From: Saprospiraceae bacterium
GTDB lineage: Bacteria > Bacteroidota > Bacteroidia > Chitinophagales > Saprospiraceae
Assembly (NCBI GenBank): GCA_021604865.1
Contig: BQJU01000044.1
Span: forward strand, 1 to 57,291
Length of the DNA stretch: 57,291 nt
Reading direction: 5' to 3'
Below the pieces are notes generated by a model. The model saw only the letters and a program-made list of their open reading frames with translations, ran no database searches and was not told the origin of the DNA. Of the stretch, positions 23,398-31,230 are shown one piece after another (within the stretch, counting starts at the first letter, position 1; each line of letters begins with the position of its first letter). Both the position numbers and the translations under genes were made by a program.

Positions 23398-23721
23398 ATG
23401 AAGTTGAGAAGAGATGTATTCCAAGCCATAGCCGACCCAACCCGAAGAACAATAATTACTTTGGTTGCCCTTCAAGCAATGACACCGACTGCAATAGCAG
23501 AGAATTTCGACTCATCCAGACAAACCATTTCCAAGCACATACAAATCCTCACAGCGTGCGACATATTGGAACAAGAACAAAAAGGCAGAGAAATTTACTA
23601 TCAGCTCAACCCAAAAGGAATGAAAGAAATAGCTGATTTTATTGAACCGTTTAGAAAAATGTGGGACGACCGATTTGATAAATTGGAAGCCGTAATGAAA
23701 AAACATTCCTCAAAAAAATAG
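23398..23721 (+). CDS. ArsR-family transcriptional regulator
   Basis: [20 protein letters not shown] opens a winged helix-turn-helix of the ArsR/SdpR type. Recognition helix text is [20 protein letters not shown], and the wing is [16 protein letters not shown]. No metal-binding cysteine pair is visible. ATG 23398 is chosen because the family starts at this point and the promoter lies upstream of it; the product is 107 residues. Such regulators are usually followed by an SRPBCC (AHSA1) gene, and a fragment of exactly that kind begins 0-10 bp after this stop codon. Confidence 0.88.
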   Translation: MKLRRDVFQAIADPTRRTIITLVALQAMTPTAIAENFDSSRQTISKHIQILTACDILEQEQKGREIYYQLNPKGMKEIADFIEPFRKMWDDRFDKLEAVMKKHSSKK

Positions 23722-23786
23722 ACGCTAGAGAACAAAAAATCAAAATCATTGCGGAAAACGGAAAACAGGAAATATCTATAACAAGA
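23718..23786 (+). pseudogene. N-terminal remnant of an SRPBCC (AHSA1) gene
   Basis: EQKIKIIAENGKQEISITR is the usual opening of AHSA1-type proteins (KIxxEPGKQExxITR). It starts with ATA where ATG is expected, overlaps the ArsR stop, and breaks off after ITR. The rest of the domain is absent: the following bases belong to a different gene remnant. Confidence 0.6.
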
Positions 23787-24062
23787 GTATGCAAATGTAT
23801 ATGCTGATTTTTCAACAATAGTGTGGTTAGCTCCTGAACAAACGGTTTATAAATACCTGCAAGGTCTCTTTGCAAATGGGTTGGGAATGAGAATCATGTG
23901 GTTCTGACCAAATGGTTTGGCCCGAAGCTATTGGAATTGGGATAGAGCGAATTTTGAATGCTGGTTTTTTAGCAAGAGGAACAAAAAAGAGATATTCTAT
24001 ATAACAATGCTGCCCGGTTTTCTAATGAAAAATTACAGAGAATTAAATCAAGAGGAAGATGA
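23782..24062 (+). pseudogene. C-terminal remnant of an amidohydrolase
   Basis: Three frames joined by small indels give a continuous amidohydrolase (PF04909-type) ending: YANVYADFSTIVWLAPEQTV and GLFANGLGMRIMW; then GSDQMVWPEAIGIGIERIL; then EEQKRDILYNNAARF. A shift lies near 23902 (two bases lost where WGSDQ is expected) and another near 23972 (one extra A). The final TGA overlaps the GH127 ATG as ATGA, so the intact ancestor was probably translationally coupled to it. The N-terminal two-thirds is gone. Confidence 0.65.
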
Positions 24063-26110
24063 TTCAGGATGTATTAAATGAGAGATGGAAAGTGTTAATT
24101 GCCATGATGCTTTTGGTGTCATCAGCTCAATTAAGTGCTCAAGAAAAGGCTTTGGTAAATACCTCAAAAAGTCCCTATGCTAAGTTTATCGCTGTCAATT
24201 TAGATGCCGTAAAATGGACAGGAGGATTTTGGGGGCATTGGGCTGATGTAAGCCGGGATACCATGGCAATTAACATGTTGAATTTATATGAGAATGACGC
24301 TGTCTGTCATGGCTTTTGCAATTTTGAAATAGCAGCGGGTTACAAAGAAGGAAGACATAGAGGAGCCCCTTTTCATGATGGAGATTTTTATAAAACACTG
24401 GAAGCCATAATCGCTGTTTATGCATCGACAAACGATAAAAGGTATTACGATGAGTTGGAGCGGGTTATTAAAGTAATTGGCGAAGCACAAAGACCTGATG
24501 GCTATATTCATACGCCCACAATCATTAAGCAGCGAAATAATCCTGCTGCTTCTACAGCGTTTGAGGATCGCATGAATTTCGAGACTTATAATATGGGGCA
24601 TCTGATGACCGCAGCTTGTTTGCATTATCGTGTTACAGGTCAGCCCAATTTTCTAAACATTGCCATAAAGGCTACAGATTTTCTGGTTGCCTATCACGAA
24701 AATGCAAGTGCTGAACAAGCTCGAAATGCTATATGTCCTTCTCATTACATGGGAGTGATAGAGATGTATAGAACCACCAGAGACAAACGCTACCTCGACT
24801 TGGCTCAGCAAATGATTGACATACGCGGATTGATTGATAACGGTACCGATCATAACCAGGATCGTATTCCATTCCGCCAACAACGGGAAGCAGTTGGGCA
24901 TGCTGTACGCGCAAACTATTTGTATGCGGGTGTAGCCGACCTTTATGCGGAGACCGGCGAAGATTCTCTGCTTGTGGCTTTAGAAAGTATCTGGAAAGAT
25001 GTGGTGACCAAAAAACTATATATCACTGGTGCTTGTGGCGCTTTGTACGACGGTGTTTCACCCAATGGCAATACCTACAATCAAGGCATAATACAGCAAG
25101 TACATCAGGCTTATGGACAAGCCTATCAACTCCCTAATATTTCGGCTTATAATGAGACCTGTGCAAATATTGGCAATGTACTTTGGAATTACAGAATGTT
25201 ATTGATAACCGGCGATAGTCGTTATGCAGATATTTTGGAGTTAAGCCTGTTGAACAGTGTGTTGTCAGGAATAGACCTTGGTGGTACTAAGTTTAACTAT
25301 ACCAATCCGTTGCGGGTGGATTTTGATTTGCCTTATGAATTGCGTTGGAAAAAGGAACGGGAAGACTATATCTCTTATTCGAATTGTTGTCCACCCAATG
25401 TGGTTAGGACTGTGGCAGAATCACAAAATTATGCCTACGCTTTATCAAAAAAAGGGCTGGTGATAAACTTGTACGGCAGCAATGAATTGACAACCAGTTT
25501 ATTTGATGGAAACATCTTGGAACTGAGACAGGAGACTGATTATCCCTGGGATGGACAGATTAAGCTGAGTATCAAAAAAGCACCTCCAACTCCTTTTGAT
25601 ATTGACCTACGCATACCTGCTTGGTCAAGTGATGCCGTAATCCGAATAAATGGGGAAGAGGTTCCCCTGGATATATCGGCAGGAAGTTATGCAACCTTGA
25701 CCCGCCATTGGAAAAGTGGGGACGTGATTGAGTTAAATCTACCGATGCCCGTTCGATTGATGGAAGCAAATCCTCTAGTTGAGGAAACTAGAAACCAGGT
25801 AGCCATTATGAGAGGACCCATCGTTTATTGCATTGAGTCTCCCGATCTTAATGGGATCCGAATTTTTGATATTGAGCTCCCTGCCGATATTCAACTGAAA
25901 CCTGTTAAAGAAGAGGTGGCAGGTTCACAAATTACTTTTTTGCAAGGCGAGGCGTTACTGCAATCGCCAAAAGAATGGAATGGGGATTTATATCGACCCA
26001 TCAACCCGAAAAAAGATCTTAAGAAAATCAACATCAGGTTAATCCCTTATTTCGCCTGGGGAAATAGAGGGAAATCAGAGATGTCTGTTTGGATTCCTTT
26101 GAGGAAATAA
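24059..26110 (+). CDS. GH127 beta-L-arabinofuranosidase-type glycosidase
   Basis: A signal peptide (ending LVSSAQLSAQ) leads a 683-residue protein of the DUF1680/GH127 family with an alpha/alpha-barrel core and C-terminal beta domains. Family landmarks are NETC (Glu366, Cys368) and NCCPPN (Cys443, Cys444). In the characterised HypBA1 enzyme, the equivalent Glu and three Cys residues bind zinc and one Cys is the nucleophile; the spacing here is nearly the same. GGFWGHWADVSRDT and PFHDGDFYKTLEA are also typical. It would remove L-arabinofuranose or a related sugar in the periplasm. No SusCD pair is nearby. The start overlaps the stop of a decayed amidohydrolase. Confidence 0.9.
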   Translation: MIQDVLNERWKVLIAMMLLVSSAQLSAQEKALVNTSKSPYAKFIAVNLDAVKWTGGFWGHWADVSRDTMAINMLNLYENDAVCHGFCNFEIAAGYKEGRHRGAPFHDGDFYKTLEAIIAVYASTNDKRYYDELERVIKVIGEAQRPDGYIHTPTIIKQRNNPAASTAFEDRMNFETYNMGHLMTAACLHYRVTGQPNFLNIAIKATDFLVAYHENASAEQARNAICPSHYMGVIEMYRTTRDKRYLDLAQQMIDIRGLIDNGTDHNQDRIPFRQQREAVGHAVRANYLYAGVADLYAETGEDSLLVALESIWKDVVTKKLYITGACGALYDGVSPNGNTYNQGIIQQVHQAYGQAYQLPNISAYNETCANIGNVLWNYRMLLITGDSRYADILELSLLNSVLSGIDLGGTKFNYTNPLRVDFDLPYELRWKKEREDYISYSNCCPPNVVRTVAESQNYAYALSKKGLVINLYGSNELTTSLFDGNILELRQETDYPWDGQIKLSIKKAPPTPFDIDLRIPAWSSDAVIRINGEEVPLDISAGSYATLTRHWKSGDVIELNLPMPVRLMEANPLVEETRNQVAIMRGPIVYCIESPDLNGIRIFDIELPADIQLKPVKEEVAGSQITFLQGEALLQSPKEWNGDLYRPINPKKDLKKINIRLIPYFAWGNRGKSEMSVWIPLRK

Positions 26111-26220
26111 TTGCCCTAAGGGCCTCTAGCAGTAGCCCCCTGTTTTCACTCGCCATTGGCGCGCATTCCGGATTTCTTTGTAACTTATCGCCATTCATTT
26201 TTTTTGGCTAAAATCAGAAC

Positions 26221-27042
26221 TTGTCAAAGCCTAATAATAAATATAATCATTACAGAATAGCAGTTCCTACGGAATATGAAAAGGTGATTACTCATTTCTA
26301 TTTTGCTGAAAATAAATCGAATGAAATCATTACCCATCAATTAATTCCGTCTTACCAAACCATATTGGCATTTGTATTTGGAAGGCACCTAAAGCTTACC
26401 AACAAAGAACAAATTGAAGTATTATTTGATAAATGCATCGTTTTTGGACCTATAAAAAAATCAATAAGCTATTCCCTTTTGCCCGAATCCAGTATGTTGG
26501 TGGCTAATTTCAAGGACGATGCATTTTACCGTTTTTTTGGAACAGCTATCATCGAACAATCCTCGCCAATACACCCGGATGAATTTTTATCTGACAATTG
26601 TTTCACCGTTTTGTGGAAGCATTTATCCCAATTAGATAATACACAAGATAGAGTGGATTTTATCCTTGATTTTTGCAAACCCTACCTAAGACCTCAAAAT
26701 AAAATTGCAGCACAATTAACGGACTTTGACCATCCAACCCTAAACCCTATAAAGGTTATTGCTGATGAAAACAATCAGACGGAAAGGAATATTCAACTCA
26801 ACCACAAAAAGTACTTTGGATACTCAGCAAAAGAAATCAATAGATACCAACGTTTTTTAAAAGCCATTCAACTAATCCATGAGATAACTTCCAAAAACGG
26901 GAATATTAATTGGTTTGACATTATCGCTGAATGTGGATATTATGACCAAAGTCGGCTTATTCACGACTTCAGATACTTTCTAAACCTAACGCCTACAAAA
27001 TATCTTAAACTCCAAGAATCGGTTTGTAACCCGACTTCCTAG
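26221..27042 (+). CDS. AraC-family transcriptional regulator
   Basis: TTG 26221 is the only suitable start. The N-terminal 190 residues form a DUF6597-like sensor region (EKVITHFYFAENKSNEIITH, then FGRHLKL and VFGPIKKSISYSLLPESS), and the C-terminal part has an AraC DNA-binding domain in which the second helix-turn-helix is best seen: NINWFDIIAECGYYDQSRLI followed by HDFRYFLNLTPTKYL. The family size is normal (273 residues). It is 73 bp upstream of a flavodoxin-fold oxidoreductase on the same strand and is likely its regulator. Confidence 0.85.
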   Translation: MSKPNNKYNHYRIAVPTEYEKVITHFYFAENKSNEIITHQLIPSYQTILAFVFGRHLKLTNKEQIEVLFDKCIVFGPIKKSISYSLLPESSMLVANFKDDAFYRFFGTAIIEQSSPIHPDEFLSDNCFTVLWKHLSQLDNTQDRVDFILDFCKPYLRPQNKIAAQLTDFDHPTLNPIKVIADENNQTERNIQLNHKKYFGYSAKEINRYQRFLKAIQLIHEITSKNGNINWFDIIAECGYYDQSRLIHDFRYFLNLTPTKYLKLQESVCNPTS

Positions 27043-27080
27043 ATTTCGTTTTCGTACAATACTTCAGATTTCAATCCTTC

Positions 27081-27088
27081 TATTTTTG
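27081..27088 (+). promoter_or_regulatory. -7 element (TATTTTTG) of the oxidoreductase gene
   Basis: TATTTTTG matches TAnnTTTG and lies 27 bp before ATG 27116. No clear TTG is found 19-21 bp upstream, so the promoter is incomplete or activator-dependent, which would fit control by the AraC-type neighbour. Confidence 0.4.
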
Positions 27089-27115
27089 CAGCATTAATTC
27101 ACTGAAAATAGAAAA

Positions 27116-27697
27116 ATGAAATATTTGATAATTTACGCTCACCCAAACCAAGACAGTTTAAATAGCTATTTTAAGCAATCTATTTACGAGTTTATCCAAT
27201 CAACTGGACACGAGGTTGAGATTAGAGATTTGTACCAACTAAATTTCAATCCTGTGCTATCTTTGGAAGATATGCACGGGCAAAGAAAAGGAGAAGTAGC
27301 TGCTGATGTCAAAATTGAACAAAATTTCATCAATTGGGCTGACTGCTTAATTGTGATTCACCCTATCTGGTGGACGGGCTTGCCAGCGATAATGAAAGGC
27401 TACATTGATAGAGTGTTTAGCTACGGGTTCGCCTATCGATATGACAACGGCGTACAAAAAGGTCTGTTGAAAGAGAAACAAGTGATCATAATTAATACTC
27501 AAGGAAAATCGCAAAGCGAATATCAGGAAATCGAGATGGACAAGGCACTTACGCTTACTTCTGATAAAGGTATTTACTTATACTCCGGGCTGGAAATAAA
27601 GCGACACTTCTATTTTGACAAAGCAGATAGGACGACAGAGGAGACAGTTGTAAAATGGATAAATCAGGTAGAAACTATTTTTTATCAAAAAAAGTAA
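27116..27697 (+). CDS. flavodoxin-fold NAD(P)H oxidoreductase
   Basis: The 193-residue protein belongs to the NQO2/MdaB/KefF-like group: KYLIIYAHPNQDSLNSYF binds the FMN/FAD phosphate, HPIWWTGLPAIMKGYIDRVF forms the second flavin loop with its IWW-P-x-K-G-D signature, and FAYRYDNGVQKGLLKEKQV follows. It would reduce quinones, nitro compounds or azo dyes with two electrons from NAD(P)H in the cytosol. The AraC-type gene upstream is the likely regulator. The stop codon is followed directly by a decayed family A repeat. Confidence 0.9.
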   Translation: MKYLIIYAHPNQDSLNSYFKQSIYEFIQSTGHEVEIRDLYQLNFNPVLSLEDMHGQRKGEVAADVKIEQNFINWADCLIVIHPIWWTGLPAIMKGYIDRVFSYGFAYRYDNGVQKGLLKEKQVIIINTQGKSQSEYQEIEMDKALTLTSDKGIYLYSGLEIKRHFYFDKADRTTEETVVKWINQVETIFYQKK

Positions 27698-27882
27698 CAG
27701 CCTGTCCCGCCGAAGGGAAACCGCTAGGTCGGGAAAGTACCATTGAAAAAGGGATGTTTTGCAGCCCATGCTCCTACGCTGCCTTCGCGAAGCTACGGCG
27801 AAGCAAGGCAGCGAAGGAGCATGGCGCAGACGCCCGGAGAAAGCTTCAGCGCAAGCGTAAGTTTGACCTCTCAATAGGCACT
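27697..27882. repeat. hairpin repeat family A, decayed long copy
   Basis: Degenerate arms (ACAGCCTGTCCCGCCGAAGG and GACCTCTCAATAGGCACT) enclose CCCGGAGAAAGCTTCAGCGC, shared with copies at 36740 and, inverted, 6769. A strong inner hairpin runs from CATGCTCC (27768) to GGAGCATG (27823), with CTGCCTTCGC against GCAAGGCAG inside. It begins on the last base of the oxidoreductase stop codon and ends 8 bp before a MITE-like element. Confidence 0.5.
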
Positions 27883-27889
27883 AAGCTTA

Positions 27890-28048
27890 GGGGTCAGCGA
27901 AGAATAACTTACCCATTTGATGCGACTCTTTTGTCACCAGCCGTTGTTGCTCAAATCCTTGCTTAGTAGTGGCCAAGCGCGGTTTTCGCGCCTAGGCTGG
28001 TGACAAAATAGCTCGCCTGAAACAGACAACTTATTCTTCGCTGGCCCC
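27890..28048. mobile_element. MITE-like element (group E), 159 bp
   Basis: The ends are inverted repeats of about 20 bp: GGGGTCAGCGAAGAATAACT and its mate ending TTATTCTTCGCTGGCCCC, differing at two or three positions. A second, perfect inverted pair lies inside (TTTTGTCACCAGCC at 27929-27942, GGCTGGTGACAAAA at 27995-28008), with GCGCGGTTTTCGCGC in the centre. TTA flanks both ends, a possible 3-bp target duplication. No transposase is encoded. A fragment of the same end occurs at 13737. Confidence 0.65.
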
Positions 28049-28077
28049 TTAGCAGCATAATTGTCAGGAGAAACTTA

Positions 28078-28194
28078 GTGACCACCGAAATTGGTAGACT
28101 GATGCCCAATGGAGCAGTTGTCGGAGTAGAAAAGATAAAAGATAGACAACGAATTCACATGTATGGAACAGAAGGGGATATAGAAATCCGGTGA
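28078..28194 (+). pseudogene. C-terminal fragment of an unidentified protein
   Basis: The frame is open from the end of the MITE-like element and reads LVTTEIGRLMPNGAVVGVEK then IKDRQRIHMYGTEGDIEIR before TGA at 28192. The text is protein-like but carries no start of its own except GTG 28078. I do not recognise it. The simplest view is a gene tail cut off by the insertion next to it. Confidence 0.35.
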
Positions 28195-28204
28195 TCCGAT
28201 AATT

Positions 28205-29116
28205 TTACCTCGGCACGTCCATTACAAGCTTATAACCAATGCCCCGAATATTAACAATTTTCACGCTTGCATCAGCCTCGAGCTTCTTGCGTAATTTTGA
28301 GATAAAAACATCTAAAGTTCTTCCCACATAATCACCTTCGTCTCCCCAAACTCTTTGGAGGATCACTTCACGCTCAATGGGTGCATTCGCAGAGGTATGA
28401 AGTAAAGAAAGTAGTTCCGCTTCTTTGTTGGATAATTCAACGCTTTTATTATCAATAGATAGCGCCATATTTCTTTTATCAAACTGATACGCTCCAATCA
28501 TGATCAAATTGGGGTCAATATCTGCAGGATTCTTTTTCTTGAAAAAGTAAGCCATAAAACCAATCAGGATAAGCAATGAAACCATTAAGAAGGGAGATGT
28601 GAAAATTTTAGTCCATGAAGCAATAAAAGACGAATCATCAGCTGTTGTTGTCTGTAAATTTGCGATAGGACTGGACCCATCCAAAATGGTAACTAAAAGG
28701 CTATAACAGTCTTCAGGTATTATTCTGCCTTCACATGGAATCAGGTTATTTCCGATCTCAAAACTATGCACGACCTCTTTCGTTTCACATTGCTCCACTT
28801 CTACAAAACTGCGGGTTGCAATTCTAGTTTCCGTCATCACGCGATCAATGATCGAGACGATATCAGCAGGATCAAACCCAAACTCAACTTCAAAAGAAAT
28901 TTTGTAGTGTTGATCGACCTTCTCAATGGGCAGGATACGCGACTCATCATCACCCAAACACATCAAAACTTGATGTCCTATCATTCTCATCGCCACCTCA
29001 ATACGCTTTTCAGCTATCACCTCCTCGGCAGTACTATTGGCAACCATTGGAAGCATACAGGCGAAAACAAAAAAAATGAGTTTTTGATACGCTGGTTTAA
29101 AATGTCTAAAAGTCAT
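28205..29116 (-). CDS. ToxR-like membrane-anchored winged-helix regulator
   Basis: The domain order is a signal or anchor segment (about residues 12-28), a periplasmic domain with paired cysteines (MCLGDD, QCETKE, PCEGR, EDCYS), one membrane helix (FLMVSLLILIGFMAYFFKKK, about 175-194), and a C-terminal OmpR/PhoB-type winged helix (GAYQFDKRNMALSIDNKSVE, KEAELLSLL, RTLDVFISKLRKKL, IRGIGYKL). This resembles ToxR-type regulators in which the sensor is outside and the DNA-binding part inside; here the DNA-binding domain is C-terminal. It is divergent from a TonB-domain protein gene, with three phased direct repeats in between. Confidence 0.8.
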   Translation of the reverse strand: MTFRHFKPAYQKLIFFVFACMLPMVANSTAEEVIAEKRIEVAMRMIGHQVLMCLGDDESRILPIEKVDQHYKISFEVEFGFDPADIVSIIDRVMTETRIATRSFVEVEQCETKEVVHSFEIGNNLIPCEGRIIPEDCYSLLVTILDGSSPIANLQTTTADDSSFIASWTKIFTSPFLMVSLLILIGFMAYFFKKKNPADIDPNLIMIGAYQFDKRNMALSIDNKSVELSNKEAELLSLLHTSANAPIEREVILQRVWGDEGDYVGRTLDVFISKLRKKLEADASVKIVNIRGIGYKLVMDVPR

Positions 29117-29154
29117 GCCACAAATTTATTGGATTATAACACTTTTTGGAATGT

Positions 29155-29183
29155 TTTACACTCAATTTACAGTAATTTACACT
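29155..29183. promoter_or_regulatory. three phased TTTACASTA-type direct repeats, candidate operator
   Basis: TTTACACT (29155-29162), TTTACAGT (29166-29173) and TTTACACT (29176-29183) start 11 and 10 bp apart, one helical turn each. OmpR-type winged helices bind direct repeats with this spacing. The site lies 39 bp upstream of the regulator start and 77 bp upstream of the TonB-domain gene, so it could control both. Confidence 0.5.
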
Positions 29184-29259
29184 AGTCAGGACGATAAACA
29201 GGGGGCCTAACTTATCTTTATAACATGTTTCTCCTTTTGAATATTTTAAATTAATTGTT

Positions 29260-29985
29260 ATGAAAAATACCTTTGTTGCGTTGATTTTACTGCTCCTGAC
29301 TTTTTCAGGCTTTTCTCAAGTTGTAGGTTATGATGTTTTTGGAACACATACCAATCCACATATAGGCCCGTATTCCTTAATAACGCTAGATACGCTAAAA
29401 GAAGCTAAAACACTAAATGATATCCATGCAATGTATCGATCCTTTTGGGTTGCCAGCTATATTGCGGTGGAAGTTTCTTCAACCTGCAAGGGGATTGTCA
29501 AAAAGGCTGCAAGCACAAATGACACATTAACCGATGAACAAATGGGCATTTTGAAAATGGCTGATGTTGGCTGCAGGATCGATGTGGTAGTGGATTACAT
29601 ACCTGAAAACACGCTAAAAGATAATCCGCCAAGGAGGATGGATTTTTCAATGACCATGATTCCTATATACGAAGCCAAATACCCTGGTGGTTACCAATAT
29701 TTGAAAAAATACTTAAAGGAAAATGCCATTGATGAAATTTCAGCAACAACTGCCGGGCAAGTAGAATTAGCAGCGGTGAGGTTCAATGTCAACGAGGAAG
29801 GTCAGGTTTCTGAGGCCCAAATTTTTAAGACATCCGGAGTTGATAAGGTTGATAAATTACTACTTGAAGCCATTTGTAATATGCCAAAATGGCGCCCTGC
29901 GGAAAACGCTAAAGGCAAGAAGATTTCGCAAGAATTTGAGTTGCGTATGGGCACATTACTGCTTAGGTGTGATTATGAATATTGA
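29260..29985 (+). CDS. periplasmic TonB C-terminal-domain protein
   Basis: A signal peptide (MKNTFVALILLLLTFSGFSQ) leads a 220-residue mature part without a membrane anchor typical of TonB. The C-terminal 90 residues form a TonB-like domain: AAVRFNVNEEGQVSEAQIFK, then GVDKVDKLLLEAICNMPKWR, then PAENAKGKKISQEFEL. Bacteroidota use many such short proteins, often paired with M56 peptidases or regulators, and not always for energy transfer. It is divergent from the ToxR-like regulator, which probably controls it. Confidence 0.8.
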   Translation: MKNTFVALILLLLTFSGFSQVVGYDVFGTHTNPHIGPYSLITLDTLKEAKTLNDIHAMYRSFWVASYIAVEVSSTCKGIVKKAASTNDTLTDEQMGILKMADVGCRIDVVVDYIPENTLKDNPPRRMDFSMTMIPIYEAKYPGGYQYLKKYLKENAIDEISATTAGQVELAAVRFNVNEEGQVSEAQIFKTSGVDKVDKLLLEAICNMPKWRPAENAKGKKISQEFELRMGTLLLRCDYEY

Positions 29986-30064
29986 CCTTCCAAATATGTT
30001 CTGAATGACAATTTTTCAACCCAATTCACTTTTAGAAAGGTAACTTTTCAGTACCTTAGGATTT

Positions 30065-30844
30065 ATGAGTAAAATCGAAATTCGAACTGTAGACGTTGTC
30101 CAATATTTGAAACCGTTGAGGGAGGGAGGTTCGCTCCCCGCTATTGTTCAAGCCGATGATGATTTCCTTTATGTCTTAAAATTCAGAGGCGCCGGTCAAG
30201 GAAAAAAGGCCTTAATTGCAGAACTGATTGGTGGGCTATTAGCACAAGCAATGGGCTTAAAAGTACCCGAATTGGTATTCATGAACCTTGATGAATCATT
30301 TAGCAAAACGGAACCTGATGAAGAAATTCAAGACTTATTAAAATTTAGTGTGGGACTAAATCTTGGATTACATTTTCTATCGGGTGCAATTACCTACGAT
30401 CCACTTGTGTCCATTGCCGACTCCCTATCCGCATCAAAAGTTGTTCTGCTTGATAGCATGATCACAAATATTGACCGCACTGCAAAAAATACCAATTTAT
30501 TGAATTGGAATAACGAATTGTGGCTGATAGACCATGGCGCAAGTTTGTATTTTCATCATAATTGGAAGAATTGGAAAACACACCTTGATCGTACTTTTCC
30601 TAAGATTAAAGACCATGTCCTTCTAGAAAGAGCCGATAATTTGTTTGAGGCTTCAAAAGAAATCCAGCGTTTAATTTTAGATGATACCATTAGAGAAATT
30701 GTCTCGCTTATACCTGAAGATTGGTTATTGGATGAATCCGATTCTTTGACGCCTGATGAAATGAGAGCTGCATATATTGAATTTTTAAATGCTAAACGCT
30801 CCAAGATTGATTTACTAGCTAAAGAGGCTTCAGATGCAAGATAG
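30065..30844 (+). CDS. HipA-like kinase-fold protein
   Basis: The 259-residue protein has HipA-type kinase motifs: FLYVLKFRGAGQGKKALIAE provides a nucleotide-binding lysine (about 39) and acid, SMITNIDRTAKNTNLL holds the catalytic NxDR-x-x-K-N core (Asp137, Asn142), and LWLIDHGASLYF holds the metal aspartate of the DHG motif (Asp156). It lacks the N-terminal subdomain of full HipA toxins. The following DUF3037 gene overlaps it by 11 bp, so the two are co-expressed. No HipB-type helix-turn-helix gene adjoins. It may phosphorylate a cytosolic target, but which one is unknown. Confidence 0.75.
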   Translation: MSKIEIRTVDVVQYLKPLREGGSLPAIVQADDDFLYVLKFRGAGQGKKALIAELIGGLLAQAMGLKVPELVFMNLDESFSKTEPDEEIQDLLKFSVGLNLGLHFLSGAITYDPLVSIADSLSASKVVLLDSMITNIDRTAKNTNLLNWNNELWLIDHGASLYFHHNWKNWKTHLDRTFPKIKDHVLLERADNLFEASKEIQRLILDDTIREIVSLIPEDWLLDESDSLTPDEMRAAYIEFLNAKRSKIDLLAKEASDAR

Positions 30845-31217
30845 AGTAACCTACGAGTTTGCAGTGATTAGATTGGTTCCAAAAGTTGAACGGGAAGAGT
30901 TTCTCAATATCGGTGTAATCCTTTTTTCCAAGCAGAAATCCTTTTTAGGGATTAAATATAAAATTGATGAAAAACGAATAAAGTCCTTTTCTGTGGATGT
31001 TGATATTGATGCACTAAGTAAGTATCTAAAGGCCTGGGAATTAGTATGCCAGGGAGCACCCAATGGAGGCATTATTGGAAAGTTGGCATTACCATCAAGG
31101 TTTCGTTGGTTGACAGCTTCCAGAAGTACGATTATCCAAAGTTCTAAAACGCATCCGGGGTTATGTCACGACCCACAAAAAGTTTTGGAAGATATTTTTA
31201 AACGCTATGTTTTGTAA
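30834..31217 (+). CDS. DUF3037-family protein
   Basis: The 127-residue protein reads TYEFAVIRLVPKVEREEFLN then IGVILFSKQKSFLGIKY, the family opening (AxVRxVPxxxREEFxNVGVIL). Later conserved parts are LPSRFRWLTASRSTIIQSSK and THPGLCHDPQKVLEDIFKR. DUF3037 has no known biochemical role to my knowledge. ATG 30834 lies within the end of the HipA-like gene, and the pairing of these two families is one I recall from other bacteria, which suggests a shared function. Confidence 0.85.
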   Translation: MQDRVTYEFAVIRLVPKVEREEFLNIGVILFSKQKSFLGIKYKIDEKRIKSFSVDVDIDALSKYLKAWELVCQGAPNGGIIGKLALPSRFRWLTASRSTIIQSSKTHPGLCHDPQKVLEDIFKRYVL

Positions 31218-31230
31218 AAGCCGCTTGGTT

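Noticed and set aside
26112-26124. GCCCTAAGGGC hairpin after the GH127 gene as a terminator
   Set aside because: The stem is only 4 bp and no T-run follows, so the evidence is too weak.
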